The notes beneath the pieces are model-generated. The model did not search any database, was not told where the DNA came from, and saw nothing but the letters and a program-made list of their open reading frames with translations. Positions 20,915 to 33,335 of a stretch of 64,000 nucleotides of DNA are shown in pieces; the first letter of the stretch is position 1; each line of letters begins with the position of its first letter. Origin of the DNA: Micropterus salmoides (lineage: Eukaryota; Chordata; Actinopteri; Centrarchiformes; Centrarchidae); NCBI RefSeq assembly GCF_014851395.1, contig NW_024041150.1, positions 51,503,779 to 51,567,778 of the forward strand, in the 5' to 3' direction. A program made the translations under genes and the position numbers.

Positions 20915-21075
20915 TTCTGATACACGTGGACCGTCTTTATGGGTTCAGCTCCACTCTGATGTCCTCAGGGAGGTGAGCTGTGGTCTTGAAGGGCAGCAGG
21001 ACAGACTCCACCCCCTCCTCCACCTCCACCTGACAGACTGAGAGGACAACAAAGCACAACATCAGCTGCACAGCA
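20915..21075 (-). pseudogene. Truncated Ig V-set exon relic
   Basis: The minus strand retains the acceptor region (ttgttgtcctctcag) and reads CQVEVEEGVESVLLPFKTT then LPEDIRVEL, followed by NP and a stop. A deletion removes the Trp region and the fragment ends after VYQNG-like sequence. It shows the V-exon family extends at least to 21 kb. Confidence 0.7.
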
Positions 21076-22261
21076 GGAGCAGTTTGAATAACTTTATTTA
21101 ATGATTACAAAGTTGTAAAGAAGCAGAAGGACAGAACCAGATGAGAGCAGCCGCTAATAGGGGACAGAAATACAGGAAGTTTTAATGTCAGTGACAGAAA
21201 CAGCTAACATTAAACACTGAAGTCAGTCCAACTTTTCGTTAGTACAATAATGAAACAATAGGGGAAGGATTGGAATATTGTTAAAAAGTATTATAGCTTA
21301 AAACGATAAATGATAAAGATTTGTGGTCTTTTTAGCCGTATACCTGAAAACGGGAATATCTGGGTTGTTTATATATGTCACTTCCTTGTTTTGCAAATCC
21401 AGTGCTTTACAGGCCAATGAAATTGATGTTTCAGGCGACTCCACATGCAAAAGATCAATGGAAAATGGGGGTCTGTTTTATTTTACCGAATCAGAGGAAG
21501 GTAACGTGATGCTTTCTAGCCAATGAAAATGACTGTAGTATCCTGTACAGAGGAATCCTAAGGCGAGTTCAGCACCAACAAAACGTAGCAAAAAAAAATT
21601 TCAACGGAAAGTGAGGATAATGTTGCAGCATGTAGCCTCACGTTATGTACTGTAGCCTTCAGCAAAATCATTAATTCATTTTACTTCAGTCACAGATGCT
21701 GACACCCTTAATGCCTAAATAAAGGCAATGATCATGCTGGATGACCTTTATAGTATGAGTTTCCCACACATTGATTTATTGTTGGCGGCCTGACACATTA
21801 TCAACACTTTTTTTGTTAGGCTACTATTTAAAATGGGTAAAATCTAGTGCAGAGCAACAATAAAAAAATTTTAGCGCGGTTAATCATAGTAAGCACTTTT
21901 AGATTGAGGCTGAAATGCCACCATAACTCACTGATTCTGATAATTTTAGTCTCGTGTGCAATGAAAAGGGTGTGGTATTTATGAGATTCAGACATGTGAT
22001 GTGTTTGGACAGTGATATTCATTAAATTAGCCAATTATTGCTTTTGTAACATTAGTACAGGAGCATCTAAACTCATCATCTAAAATTTGAATATGGTGGA
22101 AAAGTTCATTGTGAGCACCAGAACCAGACTGAGAGATTTAGACTCTAAGGAAACTTTTGCAGGTGTTTTGAGTTTATTCTGAAATTCTAATACATTTTGG
22201 GTTACTATAGTTTTGATTCTATGACCTGTAAGCCCTAATCATCAAGATTAAAATGAAAAAA
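21076..22261. other. Gene-free stretch
   Basis: No gene seen. 21762-21815 resembles the end of a widespread fish hAT-like repeat, also present near 4410 and 11280. Confidence 0.5.
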
Positions 22262-22648
22262 AAGGTTGAAATATTTCTAAGATTATATTTTTGAATTAAA
22301 TTATGGAAGAAAATGAACTTTTCCACGATATTAAATTATTTTACAGTAGATGTACCTATAGGCTACTTGGTATATTTGTCACCAGGAGGAAATGTCCTCG
22401 TACTTTTTCTCATACTTATCCCACTAATGTGCTGAGATCAGCTGTAAAACGCCCTGAGATGATCATTTGAGACAAGCTCAGACACAATGTATTGAAACTG
22501 TGCACTTCACAGGAGAGAAACGAGCCTCGGAATCAGTCGAACATCTCTAATAGTGAGATAATATCACCTAATAACATCTAACTAGCCAGCAATACAGTCA
22601 CTGAACTCAAGTGTTACAGACTCACAAACCTGAAACAGTTCACTTCTC
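22262..22648 (+). repeat. Dispersed repeat, inverted partner of 60368-60800
   Basis: Reverse complement of 60368-60800 with scattered mismatches; shared landmarks include the gtagcctata / tataggctac pair and ttacagctgatctcagcaca. Type unknown, possibly a DNA transposon remnant. Confidence 0.75.
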
Positions 22649-25512
22649 TCTGTGATCGTACAGTGAGGTTTACCGCTCAGTAAGTCAAAAAGTTTAATGT
22701 CATATCTTTGATTTTTCAGCAAAATATTAATTATATGAAGTTTCTGTTACTTTAATAACTCATTAATGTAAAAGCAGGATTTTACTGCTGTACTTGTTGA
22801 GCTGGAGCTCATTTTGAACTATTTTCTTTTAGACTGCAGCTAATGATTATTTTCTCTATTAATCGATTGATTGTAGATTGAAAATTCTGTAAATAGTGAG
22901 AAATGCCATCACAGTTACCCAAAGTAAAGTACAAGTACCTGAGTGTTGTACTTGAGTTCAGCAGTGTAGTAAATGCAGCTGTTGTGTTAATGTGAAGGTT
23001 TTGTGAGGAGCTCTCCAGTTTGTCCTGAGGGACGAACAGACTGACAGTAACAGGAAGCAGCCAGCAGGAGGCAGCAGAGGAGCTTCAGTTTGTTCAACAG
23101 ATGTCACTGGAGGAGCAAACTGTGTGCAGAGAATAGAAACAACCAGTCCTCCTATAATGGAAGATCAGCAGCCCAGTAAGGTCGTTATTTCATTAAACGC
23201 CAGTTTATTATGGAATAAACAGCATCTGAGCAAGTTAAGTAGATGTCGAACCACAGCCCTAAAATAGTCCAGTCATGAATTGGACTGGAATTGAACAACT
23301 ATATGTATACGTCTAAGAGAACATTCATATTAACATAATTTACTCCACTGCTGGCCAAAGGATTGTTTTAACTCAAATATAACAGGTTCTCATAAATAAC
23401 AATCCATCCAAACAAATAAAAGATTTTTTATTTAGTTAAAAAAAGACAAAATTTAACAGCTTAAGATACAACATGACGACAAAAAGTCAATGACAAAAAT
23501 AAAATATTATAAATACAATAAATATAAATACTATGAACAAAAAACTATTTTAATAACTTAAGATCATTTTTATTCGTACCCACAAAGTTTGACTCAGCCA
23601 ACGTCTGGTTCCACCCTTTGTGCAATCCCTCTAACTTCTTCTTTTATTTCGACAAGCTGCATCAGCACTTTTCTTTGGAATCCTAATGACAACAAAGACA
23701 TTGTGTCAGAATCTAACCCTATAAAAGATAATATCACAATACTGAGGTATGACCACCAGCTCCTTCAACGTGAAGGAGAGCTTCAGAAGATCTTCTCTTC
23801 CTGCATCCGTGAGACTTTATAATCACAACTCAGAGTGCAAATCTATGCACAATGTCACGTTGCATTGTTTAAGATTGGAATTAGTTTTATCTGTTTTAAA
23901 GGATAAGCACGCTAACATGCATATCATCTCTTGCACTGTTTCATTTTTGGTTATTTGTTTTATAGTTGTAAAAAGATAGTTTCTTTTTCATTTTAGTATT
24001 GTATAATTTTTGTTATTGTTAGTATTATGTTTAATGTCACTTATCACTTTACTTTATTTCATGTAATGTTTGAAATTTCTCACCTGTGAGACAAATAAAG
24101 GCTGATCTAATACATCCATAAGAAAAAGTTTGCATGACAAAAGGAACACTTAATCTAGATATGAATCCAAAAATATATTAGTAACTTTCCCGTGAAACTT
24201 ACTTTTATCTGACATTGGAAACCTGTCTTGCTTCTCTGAAAAGAGGAGTAAGCAAACTCATGTAATAGGTATACAACAACAAATTGTGGAAAAGTAGTTA
24301 TGCTGCCCCATAAATTGTTTTTGTAAATTCACCACAGAAATAAATGACTGCTACATCTTTATAAAGATTTCCTTTCTGTAAATGAAGCAAGTGTTGTGCC
24401 TTAATAAAAACCTTCATGTTTCTTTGTAACCTCTGGTGATTTTTGTTAGTTTGAGCGTTGCTCCTTGACTGAGTCCAGGCTGATTGGCGCTGACTCCCAG
24501 TAGCTGTAATGACTTACTTTAAATATTTAAATATTACTAGCGGACTATTTCGCTGGCATCTGAAATTTCTGGTCGGCTTATCCCATTTTCAAAGTCACCT
24601 TGAGGGGTTTTATCCTTGGTGAGTCCTGGCTGATTGGCGGTCCTGGTAGCTGAAATGACATTTGAAAATACAACTAAGTGGACTATTTCACCACCATACA
24701 AAATCTTGTGTGTGCTGTGTCCTGACTTATCCATTAACATTACCTGGGGCCAAGGCGAGTAATTCAAAAAACGACTCCTGGACGTCTGCTTTGTCCCTGA
24801 TAAAGGCATTTTTGGACATGAAATGCATAGAGATGATTATCTTCTGAAGTTTAATTCACCTCAGGAAAACAACTGTAAAACAAATTGGCCCTTCATTTCT
24901 CAAGTGAACGCAATCCACTTCCGTCGGATCGTAAGCTATTTGGCAAAAAAATGATAACAATAAAAGCGAGTCTAACTTTTGGGCATTTCAATTCATGAGG
25001 AGTTGAGAGACTGTGGAGTGCCTTTAGATTAATGAAAAGCAACATGTATGAAGATGAAACACCAACATGTGATTTTGGGCTACTCCAAATGTGTCAGGTG
25101 TCTTGCTCTGGTATTCAGTTGTGTTGTTTGTTCACCACAATCATAACTACTTAGAATAATTATTAGAGTTTTCTTTGTTTCTTTGTAACCTCCATATTGT
25201 CAGATTTTCCTTTCTTTCTCTCTCTTCTTCCTGCAAATGATCTGAGCAATGCAGCTTAACAAAAGTCTTTGCCTCGTCCCTGTTCATTACTGCTGTTTTC
25301 ATTCTCCCTCCTGCCTCCCCATCTTTGTTATCTTGTTTGTTGTGTTTCTAGTTGAATCACAGTCTTTCCTCCATTGTGTGCTTTTTGCCTGTCGAGCTCA
25401 GCGCTGAAACTATTGGCTGCCCCATAACACGCGTCACTTCCGCAACTCTCTAACTCTCTTCTGTACCTGCTCTGGTTGCATTTCCGGGTCGCGGGATCCC
25501 GCAGCGCTCCTG
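22649..25512. other. Gene-free stretch with a ZNF-linked block and LINE-like tail
   Basis: 23001-23228 matches 44837-45105 in the same orientation, part of the zinc-finger segmental duplication or a repeat within it. 23690-24115 resembles the 3' tail of a non-LTR element (a frame with SRSSLPASVRLYN, then an AT-rich end with gacaaataaaggctgat). Nothing else is supported. Confidence 0.45.
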
Positions 25513-25600
25513 TATCTCAGCCTGAAGAGCTCCGAGACCAGAATCCAGACTCAGTCCAGGACAACACGGTCCACCAGTCACAGCGGAGACCTGCAGGACG

Positions 25601-25669
25601 ATGGAGAACCAGAACCCGGACCACAGGAGCCAAACAGCAGCCTCGTGCTCTGATAGCACCGATGTTCAG
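25601..25669 (+). CDS. First coding exon of C2H2 zinc-finger gene 1
   Basis: An ATG in good context (gacgATGg) opens 23 codons, MENQNPDHRSQTAAS through STDVQ, ending at a donor cag followed by gtcagtg, phase 0. The phase matches the zinc-finger exon at 35206. The paralogous exon at 46658-46726 differs by two residues and keeps the same donor, and the upstream ~85 bp (from 25513) is also conserved. An alternative frame is open across the exon in both copies but would not join the finger frame. The link across the ~9.5 kb intron is inferred; additional small exons cannot be excluded. Confidence 0.6.
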
Positions 25670-27020
25670 GTCAGTGTTCACGACTTCCTCACGAGACTAA
25701 AGACACAACGCATAATGAAACGTCACCGTTTGATACGTCGCAGCAACACAAAAGAGGCTAACCTTACCTGCTAGCTCACAGGCTAGCACATCACGGCCGC
25801 GTGCACCGCTGTAGGGTTAGCAGCTCGTCATGCACACAGTCAGTGACGAAGTTTTAGGCACTGACATTTCTAATGGTGTTGGTAAGGGGTGGCTGTCACC
25901 ACCTTTAGCACGAACCCAGCACTTCCGGTGTTTCGGTTTAACGAGTGGCCCTGGTACCTGGTGACCGTCAGCCGAATGCGTCTGTGGTTGTCATAGAGAC
26001 GACAGCTGTAGAAAACAGGAAGAGAATCCGTAGCTGTCCTCGCGAATGCCTCTGTCTACCTTTCTGATTCGTCTTTGGAGTCGTGTGTGTGAACCTGTCA
26101 CGTGCCACTTAGTCGCGCTGTGAACGCTGCTTGTTGTTACGGGAAATTGTTGAATGTCTAACATGATGTCTAATAAATATTCTACATTTGTCTTTGGAGT
26201 GTGTGTCAGTAAACTCGTGGCAAAGAGAAAAACCTTTTAAAAAGACAAACACTTGGATTCAGACGCAGATCAATGTGGGGAAATAAATTAGAGTCAGGTG
26301 AGGACTCCAGTAGCCTATGACATCAACACCTCTTTCCTTCTGTCGACGTAGAATAAAACAACTTCGAGAGCAAACAGCCATCACTCTTTAAAACGGGAGA
26401 CCGTAGATCTCCATGTGACCACACTGTCTGTGTTAATCAACACCATGTCCGTGTTTTTCTGGCTCCCTTCACAACCAAGGCGCCGTTTAACACAGAGTTT
26501 TTTTACAAGATGTTGATGGGCAACATTTATGTTAGTAGCCATTTAACAACATTGTGCTTTGAGGCGCTACTACCTGACCTGTGAGCCATCTAAACAACTG
26601 GCAATTTTATGCAAGTACAGTTCCCAATGACATGAGACATTAACATTAGTTATTAAAACTAAAAACACTTCTCTAGCTCTCCTCAAGTAATCAGCTCAGC
26701 TGAGCCCTTGAGTACAATAAATATCACCGTCAGTCTGCTGTCTGTCTCAGATTCACCCATGTCAGTCCTCGTACTGCAGACCCCAGCCACTGTTTAAAGT
26801 TCTGAAAATAATTAGTAAGTAAAAAATACCATTTGACAAACCCACTTGAATAAAAGTACTTCGTTAACTACTCAAAGCACAAATACTCTGTGTTTTTAAT
26901 ATTCTTTAGTGTGTGCAGTTCATCTCTTTATGGAGTAAAAAGTGTTTGTTACAGGTTAGAAACTGCTACATGGTTAAAATACAATATATAAATATAATAA
27001 TATGGTTAAATTATTTTACT
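25670..27020. other. Intron 1 start of ZNF gene 1
   Basis: No further exon recognised. Conservation with gene 2 continues only ~25 bp past the donor. Confidence 0.5.
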
Positions 27021-27249
27021 AGTTTTACGGTGGACGGACTGTAACAGAGTTGTTGTTTTATTTTATCTTGAAATAATCCCATACTTTGGACACGTTCTTC
27101 TTAGTCCCTTGCTATTTTCTCTCTCTTCCTCCACTTTGTAAACAGCACCATCATAAACACGTCGTGTTCACACAGCGTAAGTGTGATGTGGGGCTGTCAT
27201 AAATGTCCGTGCGAAACAGTACGCTATATAGTTGCATAGATTAAACGAA

Positions 27250-27480
27250 GCCTCGATGGACTGGTGCGCAAAACTTTTCCCACAAAGTTGTTGGTATGCT
27301 GAAGCATTAACAGTTCTTTTCACTGGAACTAAGGGGCCAAGCCCAACCCCTGAAAAACAACCCCACACCACAATCCACCAAACTTTACACTTGGCAAGTA
27401 CCGTTCTCCTGGCTACCACCCGACAAAAGACAACCAGACAGACACTTTCACACAAAAGTGTGATTTGTCACTCCAGAGAA
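27250..27480 (-). mobile_element. Tc1-like transposase relic
   Basis: A minus-strand frame (within 27168-27455) reads VVWGCFSGVGLGPLVPVKRT then VNASAYQ, the characteristic middle of fish Tc1 transposases; upstream on the minus strand, cgtgttctctggagtgacaa is the usual preceding segment. Only about a quarter of a transposase is left and no terminal repeats are seen. Confidence 0.8.
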
Positions 27481-28065
27481 CACGTCACAGAGCTAAATGC
27501 TCCAGCATATGTGCAGCTACAGACTCCTTTTGAGCTGTAGGTTACAGAAAATGTAGCCACATGCCTTTTCTCCCTCAAAATGTCAAAATCCTGCTCAGTG
27601 GAGGTTTAGTTTTTTTTTTGTTTGTTTGTTTTTTTTAAATCTCTGAATCATTGATTGGAAACTCCGTCGTCTCCCATTCACTCCCTGTTGTAGCTGTAGC
27701 CTGAGGTCTCCCCATGTCACAAATTCTTTAACTTGCTATATATTCCTCCCTGTTTGGACACATGATGTATATTTTTATGCTCAGCTACTCAAGCACTAAC
27801 TAAAGAGTACAAAATGAAATGCTTTTCAGCTATCATTTTTTACTCTTAGATTAGTGCATGCTTTTTAAGCAAATGCACTTTTTTTTTAATCAACAAAGGA
27901 TCAAATTGTGTCCTTATCAGCAGGCTGACTGGTGGTTCAATAGGTTAGTCAAATGTCTCTGGAGGAGCCCCTTTTATTCCAGTCGTTATGTGATAACTCA
28001 GTTCATACTGTGGTTGGTCTTAAGAGCAAGACCTGGGTTCAATTCCCACCTCATCCCACTGTTAG
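27481..28065. other. Intron stretch without recognised features
   Basis: AT-rich intronic sequence with homopolymer T runs near 27610; nothing else supported. Confidence 0.4.
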
Positions 28066-28539
28066 TTCATAGTTTTCAGTCACGTGACATTTGCGGTACC
28101 TGGAGGGCAAAACAACAGACCAACACAACGGCTCATGCCACGACTCCCCCGTAGAGACGCCGCAAAAGCAGTTACATTTATTTGGATCACCTCTCAACTT
28201 AAGAAAAAGAAAGATATGAACACAAACTACAAGTGTTGGGCACTTCAAATCCATGTTACAGCATCCGCTGCCGCATGTCTATCGTTAAAAAGTGCCAGGT
28301 CCCTGCCGCCACTCAACTGCGGTAATGTTTACGTTTACCTTGTGGGGAATCCCTCACCTAACACAGCTCAGGCTTGTCTCTTCCTCGATTTGTGCATCAG
28401 AAAGTACAACTACCATCCAGCAATTTGGCAATGCAAAAGAAAAAAACTCATAGTAACAGTGTATCACTGGTTGGCAGGCAGTGGAAAAAGGAAAAAGGAG
28501 CGTTTTTCATGGAATGTGACATCACGTGAAAACTATGAA
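28066..28539. mobile_element. MITE-like element with perfect 13-bp terminal inverted repeats
   Basis: 28066-28078 (ttcatagttttca) is the exact reverse complement of 28527-28539, and both ends continue with cacgtga-type sequence. An internal open frame contains NVYVYLVGNPSPNT, which resembles segments I associate with ISL2EU/Harbinger-like fish elements. Family assignment is tentative. Confidence 0.5.
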
Positions 28540-28686
28540 TTGATCACAGCTGCATGGTGAACTTAATGCTGTCAACATAATGTTTAATTCCCACTGACTT
28601 GTTGTCGTTAGTAAATTGTAAATTGTTGGTCTTTCTAAATGAAAACATTGCTTACATAGAATAAATTATTCAAAAGATTAGTCACT

Positions 28687-30453
28687 TTTTACATTTACTC
28701 ATTTGGCAGACGCTTTTATCCAAAGCATCTTGCATTTGAGGAACAACATACAGGCATCAACAGAGCATCAAATACAGATCTACAACTGACAATACATACT
28801 AGTAAGAGCAGCAATAAATACTAGTACGAGCTCATAGCACATATCACATCAGTGGGGTAAATACCTGGGGAAGGAAGTAAGAGTTAACAAAAAGTGCAAT
28901 CAAAACAAGATAATTGTAAGGAGATAGAAAAAGAAGAAGAGCACCGGTTAGGAGTTAGAGGTGTTCTAAGAGGAAGTGTTCTCGGAAGAGATGAGTTTTC
29001 AAGTTGCTCTGATGGCGTGTGGTAGCACGTTCCACCATCGTGGTGTCACAGATGAGAATAGCCAGGACAGGGATTGCTTTGTGTGAAGGGATGGCAGAGC
29101 CAGGCGGCATTCGTTGGAGGAGCGTAGCGGCCGAGACGGAACGTAAGTTTGTATTATGGAGTTTAGGTAGATGGGTGCAGACCCAGTAGTCACTCTGTAT
29201 GCAAGCATTAGTGACTTGAATCTGATTCTGGAGGCCACGGGGAGCCAGTGGAGGTCACTGAGTAATGGACTGACATGAGTCCTTGTGGGCTGATCAAAAA
29301 CCAGATGCGCTGCTGCGTTCTGAACCATTTCTAAGGGTTTCACCACACAAGCTGGAAGAACTGCTAGGAGGGCATTGCAATAGTCGAGGTGAGAGATAAC
29401 CATGGCCTGTACCAGAAGCTGGGTGGCATACTGAGTGAGGTAGGGCCTGATTTTCTTTATGTTGTATAGAGCAAAGCGGCATGACCGAGACACAGCAGCA
29501 ACATGGTCTGAAAAGGACAGCTGGTCATGCAATCATGACACCCAAGTTTCTCACCACCTTGGTTGGAGTGATGGTTGAAGAGTCAATTTGTAGTTTGATG
29601 TTATGGTGGATAGATTGCTTGGCCGAAATGACCAAGAGTTCAGTCTTAGAGAGGTTTAGTTGAAGGTGGCAAGCCTTCATCCATACAGATATGGCAGAGA
29701 GACAGTCCGTGATCCGTGCCGAGACGGTGGGTTCGCCTGGCGGGAAGGATAGGTAGAGTTGTGTATCGTCTGCATAGCAGTGGTAAGAGAAGCTGTGTGA
29801 GCGAATGATCGGCCCCAGTGAAGTGGTGTAAATTGAGAAGAGAAGGGGCCCTAGCACTGAGCCTCTCCACAGACTCCTGTGGAGAGGCCAGTGGGAGGAG
29901 GATAATTATCCTTGCCACAAAACATTGTAGGAACGCCCTGAGAGGTAGGATTCGAAAAACATGCGTGCGATTGCTGAGAGCGGATAGCAGGATCCTGTGG
30001 TTGACTGTGACAAAGGCAGCTGATAGGTCAAGCAGGATAAGAACCGAGGATTGGCTGCAGCTTTAGCTGACCCTTAGGACTTCTGTTACAGACAGAAGAA
30101 CCGTTTCAGAAGAGTGGCCACTCTTAAAACCAGACTGATATGGATTTAGGAGGTCATTCCGTGAGAGGAATTCTGAGACCTGTTTTAGACTGCCCGTTCG
30201 CTCGTTTTGACGGGACTGATTTGGGCGAGCAGGCTTGGTGGATAGAGGACACAGGCTTTCCAGGCACTAGCTTAGTGTAGAGCACAGAGATTGTGTGGCA
30301 TCATTGACCACAATGTTGAGGGAGGGTAGAGCGGAAGCTACCACTGAGGCAAAGTGAGTGGGAGACAGGTTGCAGCGGTGTGAGACAAATGGTGTTGGAA
30401 CAATGGGCTGTTCCTGTAGGCATACCGTGAACTGAATGAAATAGTTGTCTGAC
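28687..30453 (-). mobile_element. L2-type LINE (family 2), 3' part, split by LINE C
   Basis: Minus-strand non-LTR element: 3' end at 28687 with gcttttatccaaagca, RT region 28999-29857, more RT up to ~30240, and the end of the endonuclease region at 30267-30453. Upstream sequence is interrupted at 30454 by LINE C and resumes at 33336-33580. The plus-strand relative at 53088-55440 supplies the uninterrupted order. Confidence 0.85.
28999..29857 (-). pseudogene. LINE family 2 reverse transcriptase fragment
   Basis: Two minus frames offset by a frameshift near 29530. 29525-29857 contains the fingers/palm with VLGPLLFS-type start and the catalytic YADDTQLY box; 28999-29532 contains the thumb and connection with LDYCNALL, VQNAAAHLV and LHWLPVASRIRFKSL. 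In active relatives this copies the element RNA at the target nick. Here it is inactive by frameshifts. Confidence 0.85.
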
Positions 30454-31184
30454 GCATTCAATTCAATTTTATTTATATAGCGCCAAATCACAACAACAGT
30501 TATCTCACAGTGCTTTTCATAAAAGGGCATTGGCAAGGAAAAACTTCCTTTAAGAGGCAGAAACCTCGAGCAGAACCATGGCTCAGGGTGAGCGGCCATC
30601 TGCCTCAACCGGTTGGGGGTGAAGGAGAGAGAGAGACGACGACGAGAGAGAGAGAGAGGGGAGAGAGAGGGCAAGAGAGAAAAAGAGAGGGATGGAAGGA
30701 GAGAGAGGGGAGGGAGGCAGCCTACACAATATACACAAACAGAGGTACAGACAGTAAAGGTGATGTTGCTATAGACTAAATGAAAAATGGTACAGATATT
30801 TATAGTAGTGTTACTGATAACAATCATAATGTTAATGACAATAATAACAATAGGACTAGTAACAATAGTAGTTGTAGCAGAGGGTGTTGAGCAGGAACAC
30901 GGGGGCAGCAGGTGACCTGCAGCCACAGATCCAGACTCCACAGCTCCAGAGCCAGAAAACCTGCAGGAAGTGATAGGAGGAGAGAGGAGAGGGACGAGAA
31001 AGCACAAGACTACCGGGAGAAGGGGAGAAGTCGAGTTAGTAACATGCAATAATGGGATGAGGCTGCATACAGAGGGAGAGAAAGTAGAGGAGAGAGGAGC
31101 TCAGTGCATCATAGGAAATACCCCGGCAGTCTAGGCCTATAGCAGCATAACTAAGGGATGGTTCAGGACTCACCTGAGCCAGCC

Positions 31185-31910
31185 CTAACTATAAGCTTTA
31201 TCAAAGAGGAAAGTCTTAGGCCTACTCTTAAATGTGGAGATGGTGTCTGCCTCCTGAACCGAAACTGGAACTTGGTTCCACAGGACAGGAGCTTGATAGC
31301 TGAACGCTCTGGCTCCTAGTCTACTTTTGGAGACTCTAGGAACCACAAGTAACCCTGCATTCTGGGAGCGCAGTGCTCTGGTGGGATAGTAAGGTACTAT
31401 GAGCTCTTTAAGATAAGATGGTGCCTGACCATTAAGAGCTTTGTAGGTAAGAAGAATGATCATAAATTCTATTCTGGATTTTACTGGAAGACAATGCAGA
31501 GAAGCTAAGACAGGAGAAATGTGATCTCTTTTCCTGGTTCCTGTCAGAACACGTGCTGCAGCATTCTGAATCAGCTGAAGAGTCTTAATGGACTTTTTCG
31601 AGCAACCTGATAATAAGGAGTTGCAGTAATCCAGCCTAGAAGTAACAAATGCATGGACTAGTTTTTCTGCATCATCAGACAGGATATTCCTGATTTTCGC
31701 AATATTACGCAGGTGAAAAAAGGCGGTCCTTGAAATTTGCATGTGAGACATGTGAGACTTAGACATGTCCTCATCAAAGACAACTCCAAGATTCCTCACA
31801 GTGGTGCTGGAGGCCAGGGCGATGCCATCAAGGAAAACTATATCTTTAGATAATGCGTCACGGAGGTGCTTAGGCCCCGGAACAATAACTTCAGTTTTAT
31901 CTGAGTTCCT
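31185..31910 (-). pseudogene. LINE family 1 RT C-terminal fragment
   Basis: A 204-residue minus frame with VRNLGVVFDEDMS, LDYCNSLLSG, IQNAAARVLTGTRKRDHISP and TFLFDKAYS at the end; 31800-31910 continues upstream with NSDKTEVIVPGPKHL. At ~31912 it is fused directly to pre-RT sequence, so the catalytic palm is deleted. Confidence 0.8.
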
Positions 31911-32271
31911 GTCAGCCTGGCTACAGTAAAAGTAGTACGCTGCTCTGGCATTACGGAGGGCCTTCCTATAAGTTTTAAGATTTATCTTGCCAAATTAAAC
32001 AAGAATTTTGCAGTTTGGTGGAATGCCAAATTGCGATATTTGCTTTAATTTGTGAGTTTCAGTATTATACCATGGAGCTAACTGTCTTTGTTTTCATTTA
32101 GGCTAACATATTCTCCATCACCCAGCCAGGTTTCAGTAAGACAAAATAAATCAATATCATAATCCAATATTATTACATTTACTAGTACACCTTTAGAAGA
32201 GAGAGATCTGATGTTGAAGAGTCCACATTTATTTATTTATTTATTTATTTGCACTATTGCTCTTGTGGTTG

Positions 32272-32872
32272 TCATGGATTTGGTCCACTAATAAACTTGG
32301 CCAGATTTCTAGAAATGAGAGCCTCTCCTTCCCAAGTGGGATGGATGCCGTCTCTCCGAATCAGACCAGGTCTTTCCCAGAAAGTCTGCCAATGATCTAC
32401 AAAGCCCACATCGTTTGCTGGACACCACCTTGACAACCAGCCCGCGGAATGACGACATGCGGCTATACATGTCATCACTGGTCAGATTTGGCAGGGGTCC
32501 AGAGAAAACTACGGTGTCCGACATTGTTTTTGCATATGTACACACCGACTCAACATTAATCTTAGTGACCTCCGATTGGCGTTACCAGGAGTCATTACCG
32601 ACGTGAATAACAATCTTACTGTATTTACGTTTATCCTTAGCCAGCAGTTTCAAATAAGACTCAATGTCGCCCGCTCTGGCCCCAGGGATGCACTTAACTA
32701 TGGCCGCTGGCTTCGCTAACTTCACCTTTCTCAAAATGGAGCTGCCAATGATCAGAGTTGGTTTCTCAGCGGGCGTGTCACTCAGTGGGGAAAATCTGTT
32801 AGAAACGTGAACAGGTTGATGGTGCCCCGTGGGCTTTGAATGCGTACGACTATTCCTCCTTCGGACAGTCAC
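32272..32872 (-). pseudogene. LINE family 1 ORF1 esterase-like fragment, copy C
   Basis: Overlapping minus frames (32582-32872, 32309-32545, 32272-32478) together cover the SGNH-esterase-like region: LIIGSSILRK, IVIHVG, and RRDGIHPTWEG, the Asp/His block missing from copy B. At least two frameshifts. Confidence 0.65.
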
Positions 32873-33335
32873 CCAGCCTCACCTTCCTTCCTAGCTAAAG
32901 ACTGATCTACCAAGGTGTGGAGCCGGACTTCTAAATCACTGAGCCTCGTCTCCATGTTTATAAATAAACTACACTTATTACACGTACCATTACCGCTAAA
33001 GGAGGCAGAGGAGTAACTCAACATCTGACACACCGAGCAGGAGAAAGTAGGAGAGAGAGAAGGAAAAGGAGATCGCTAGCTGCTAAGCTAAATTACTGTA
33101 GCGTCAGCTACCAGAACTTTTGAACAACTGAGACTGAACAGCAGTCACTAAAAGATGGAAAGAACTGCGAGTGCTTAGGCAAAATTACTGTAAGAATAAG
33201 TGTTAAACGGACAGTTGGCCGCTGTAATCTAACAAATGTAACTGGTATTTAGCGAGAGCAGCACAACACGGTACCAACACACAAGAAACGGAAATGAGTT
33301 GACACGCTTACCGCGGTACGTCTGCAACCTCTACA

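Larger units (their letters stand above)
30456..33328 (-). mobile_element. L2/CR1-type LINE (family 1), copy C, nested in family 2
   Basis: The most complete family 1 copy end to end: 3' UTR 30456-31180 (terminal attcaattcaatttta, gcgccaaatcac, a purine-rich tract 30612-30720), RT C-terminus 31185-31910, then several internal deletions, endonuclease remnants, ORF1 (32272-32872) and 5' end at ~33328. It lacks the SINE seen in copies A and B. It lies inside LINE family 2, so it is the younger insertion. Confidence 0.85.

Noticed and set aside
25476..25700. Alternative frame conserved at both ZNF first exons (also 46515-46757)
   Set aside because: Conservation follows from DNA identity of the duplicated exon; the frame would enter the finger exon out of phase.
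29481..30066. Plus-strand frames across the LINE family 2 region
   Set aside because: Antisense shadows of the minus-strand reverse transcriptase.
30612..30720. Purine-rich gagaga tract as a regulatory or triplex element
   Set aside because: Part of the LINE family 1 3' UTR; simple-sequence drift is a sufficient explanation.
30267..31049. 260-codon minus-strand open frame, longest non-ZNF frame in the window
   Set aside because: It runs through the LINE family 1 3' UTR and across the junction into LINE family 2 coding sequence; a chance fusion, not a gene.
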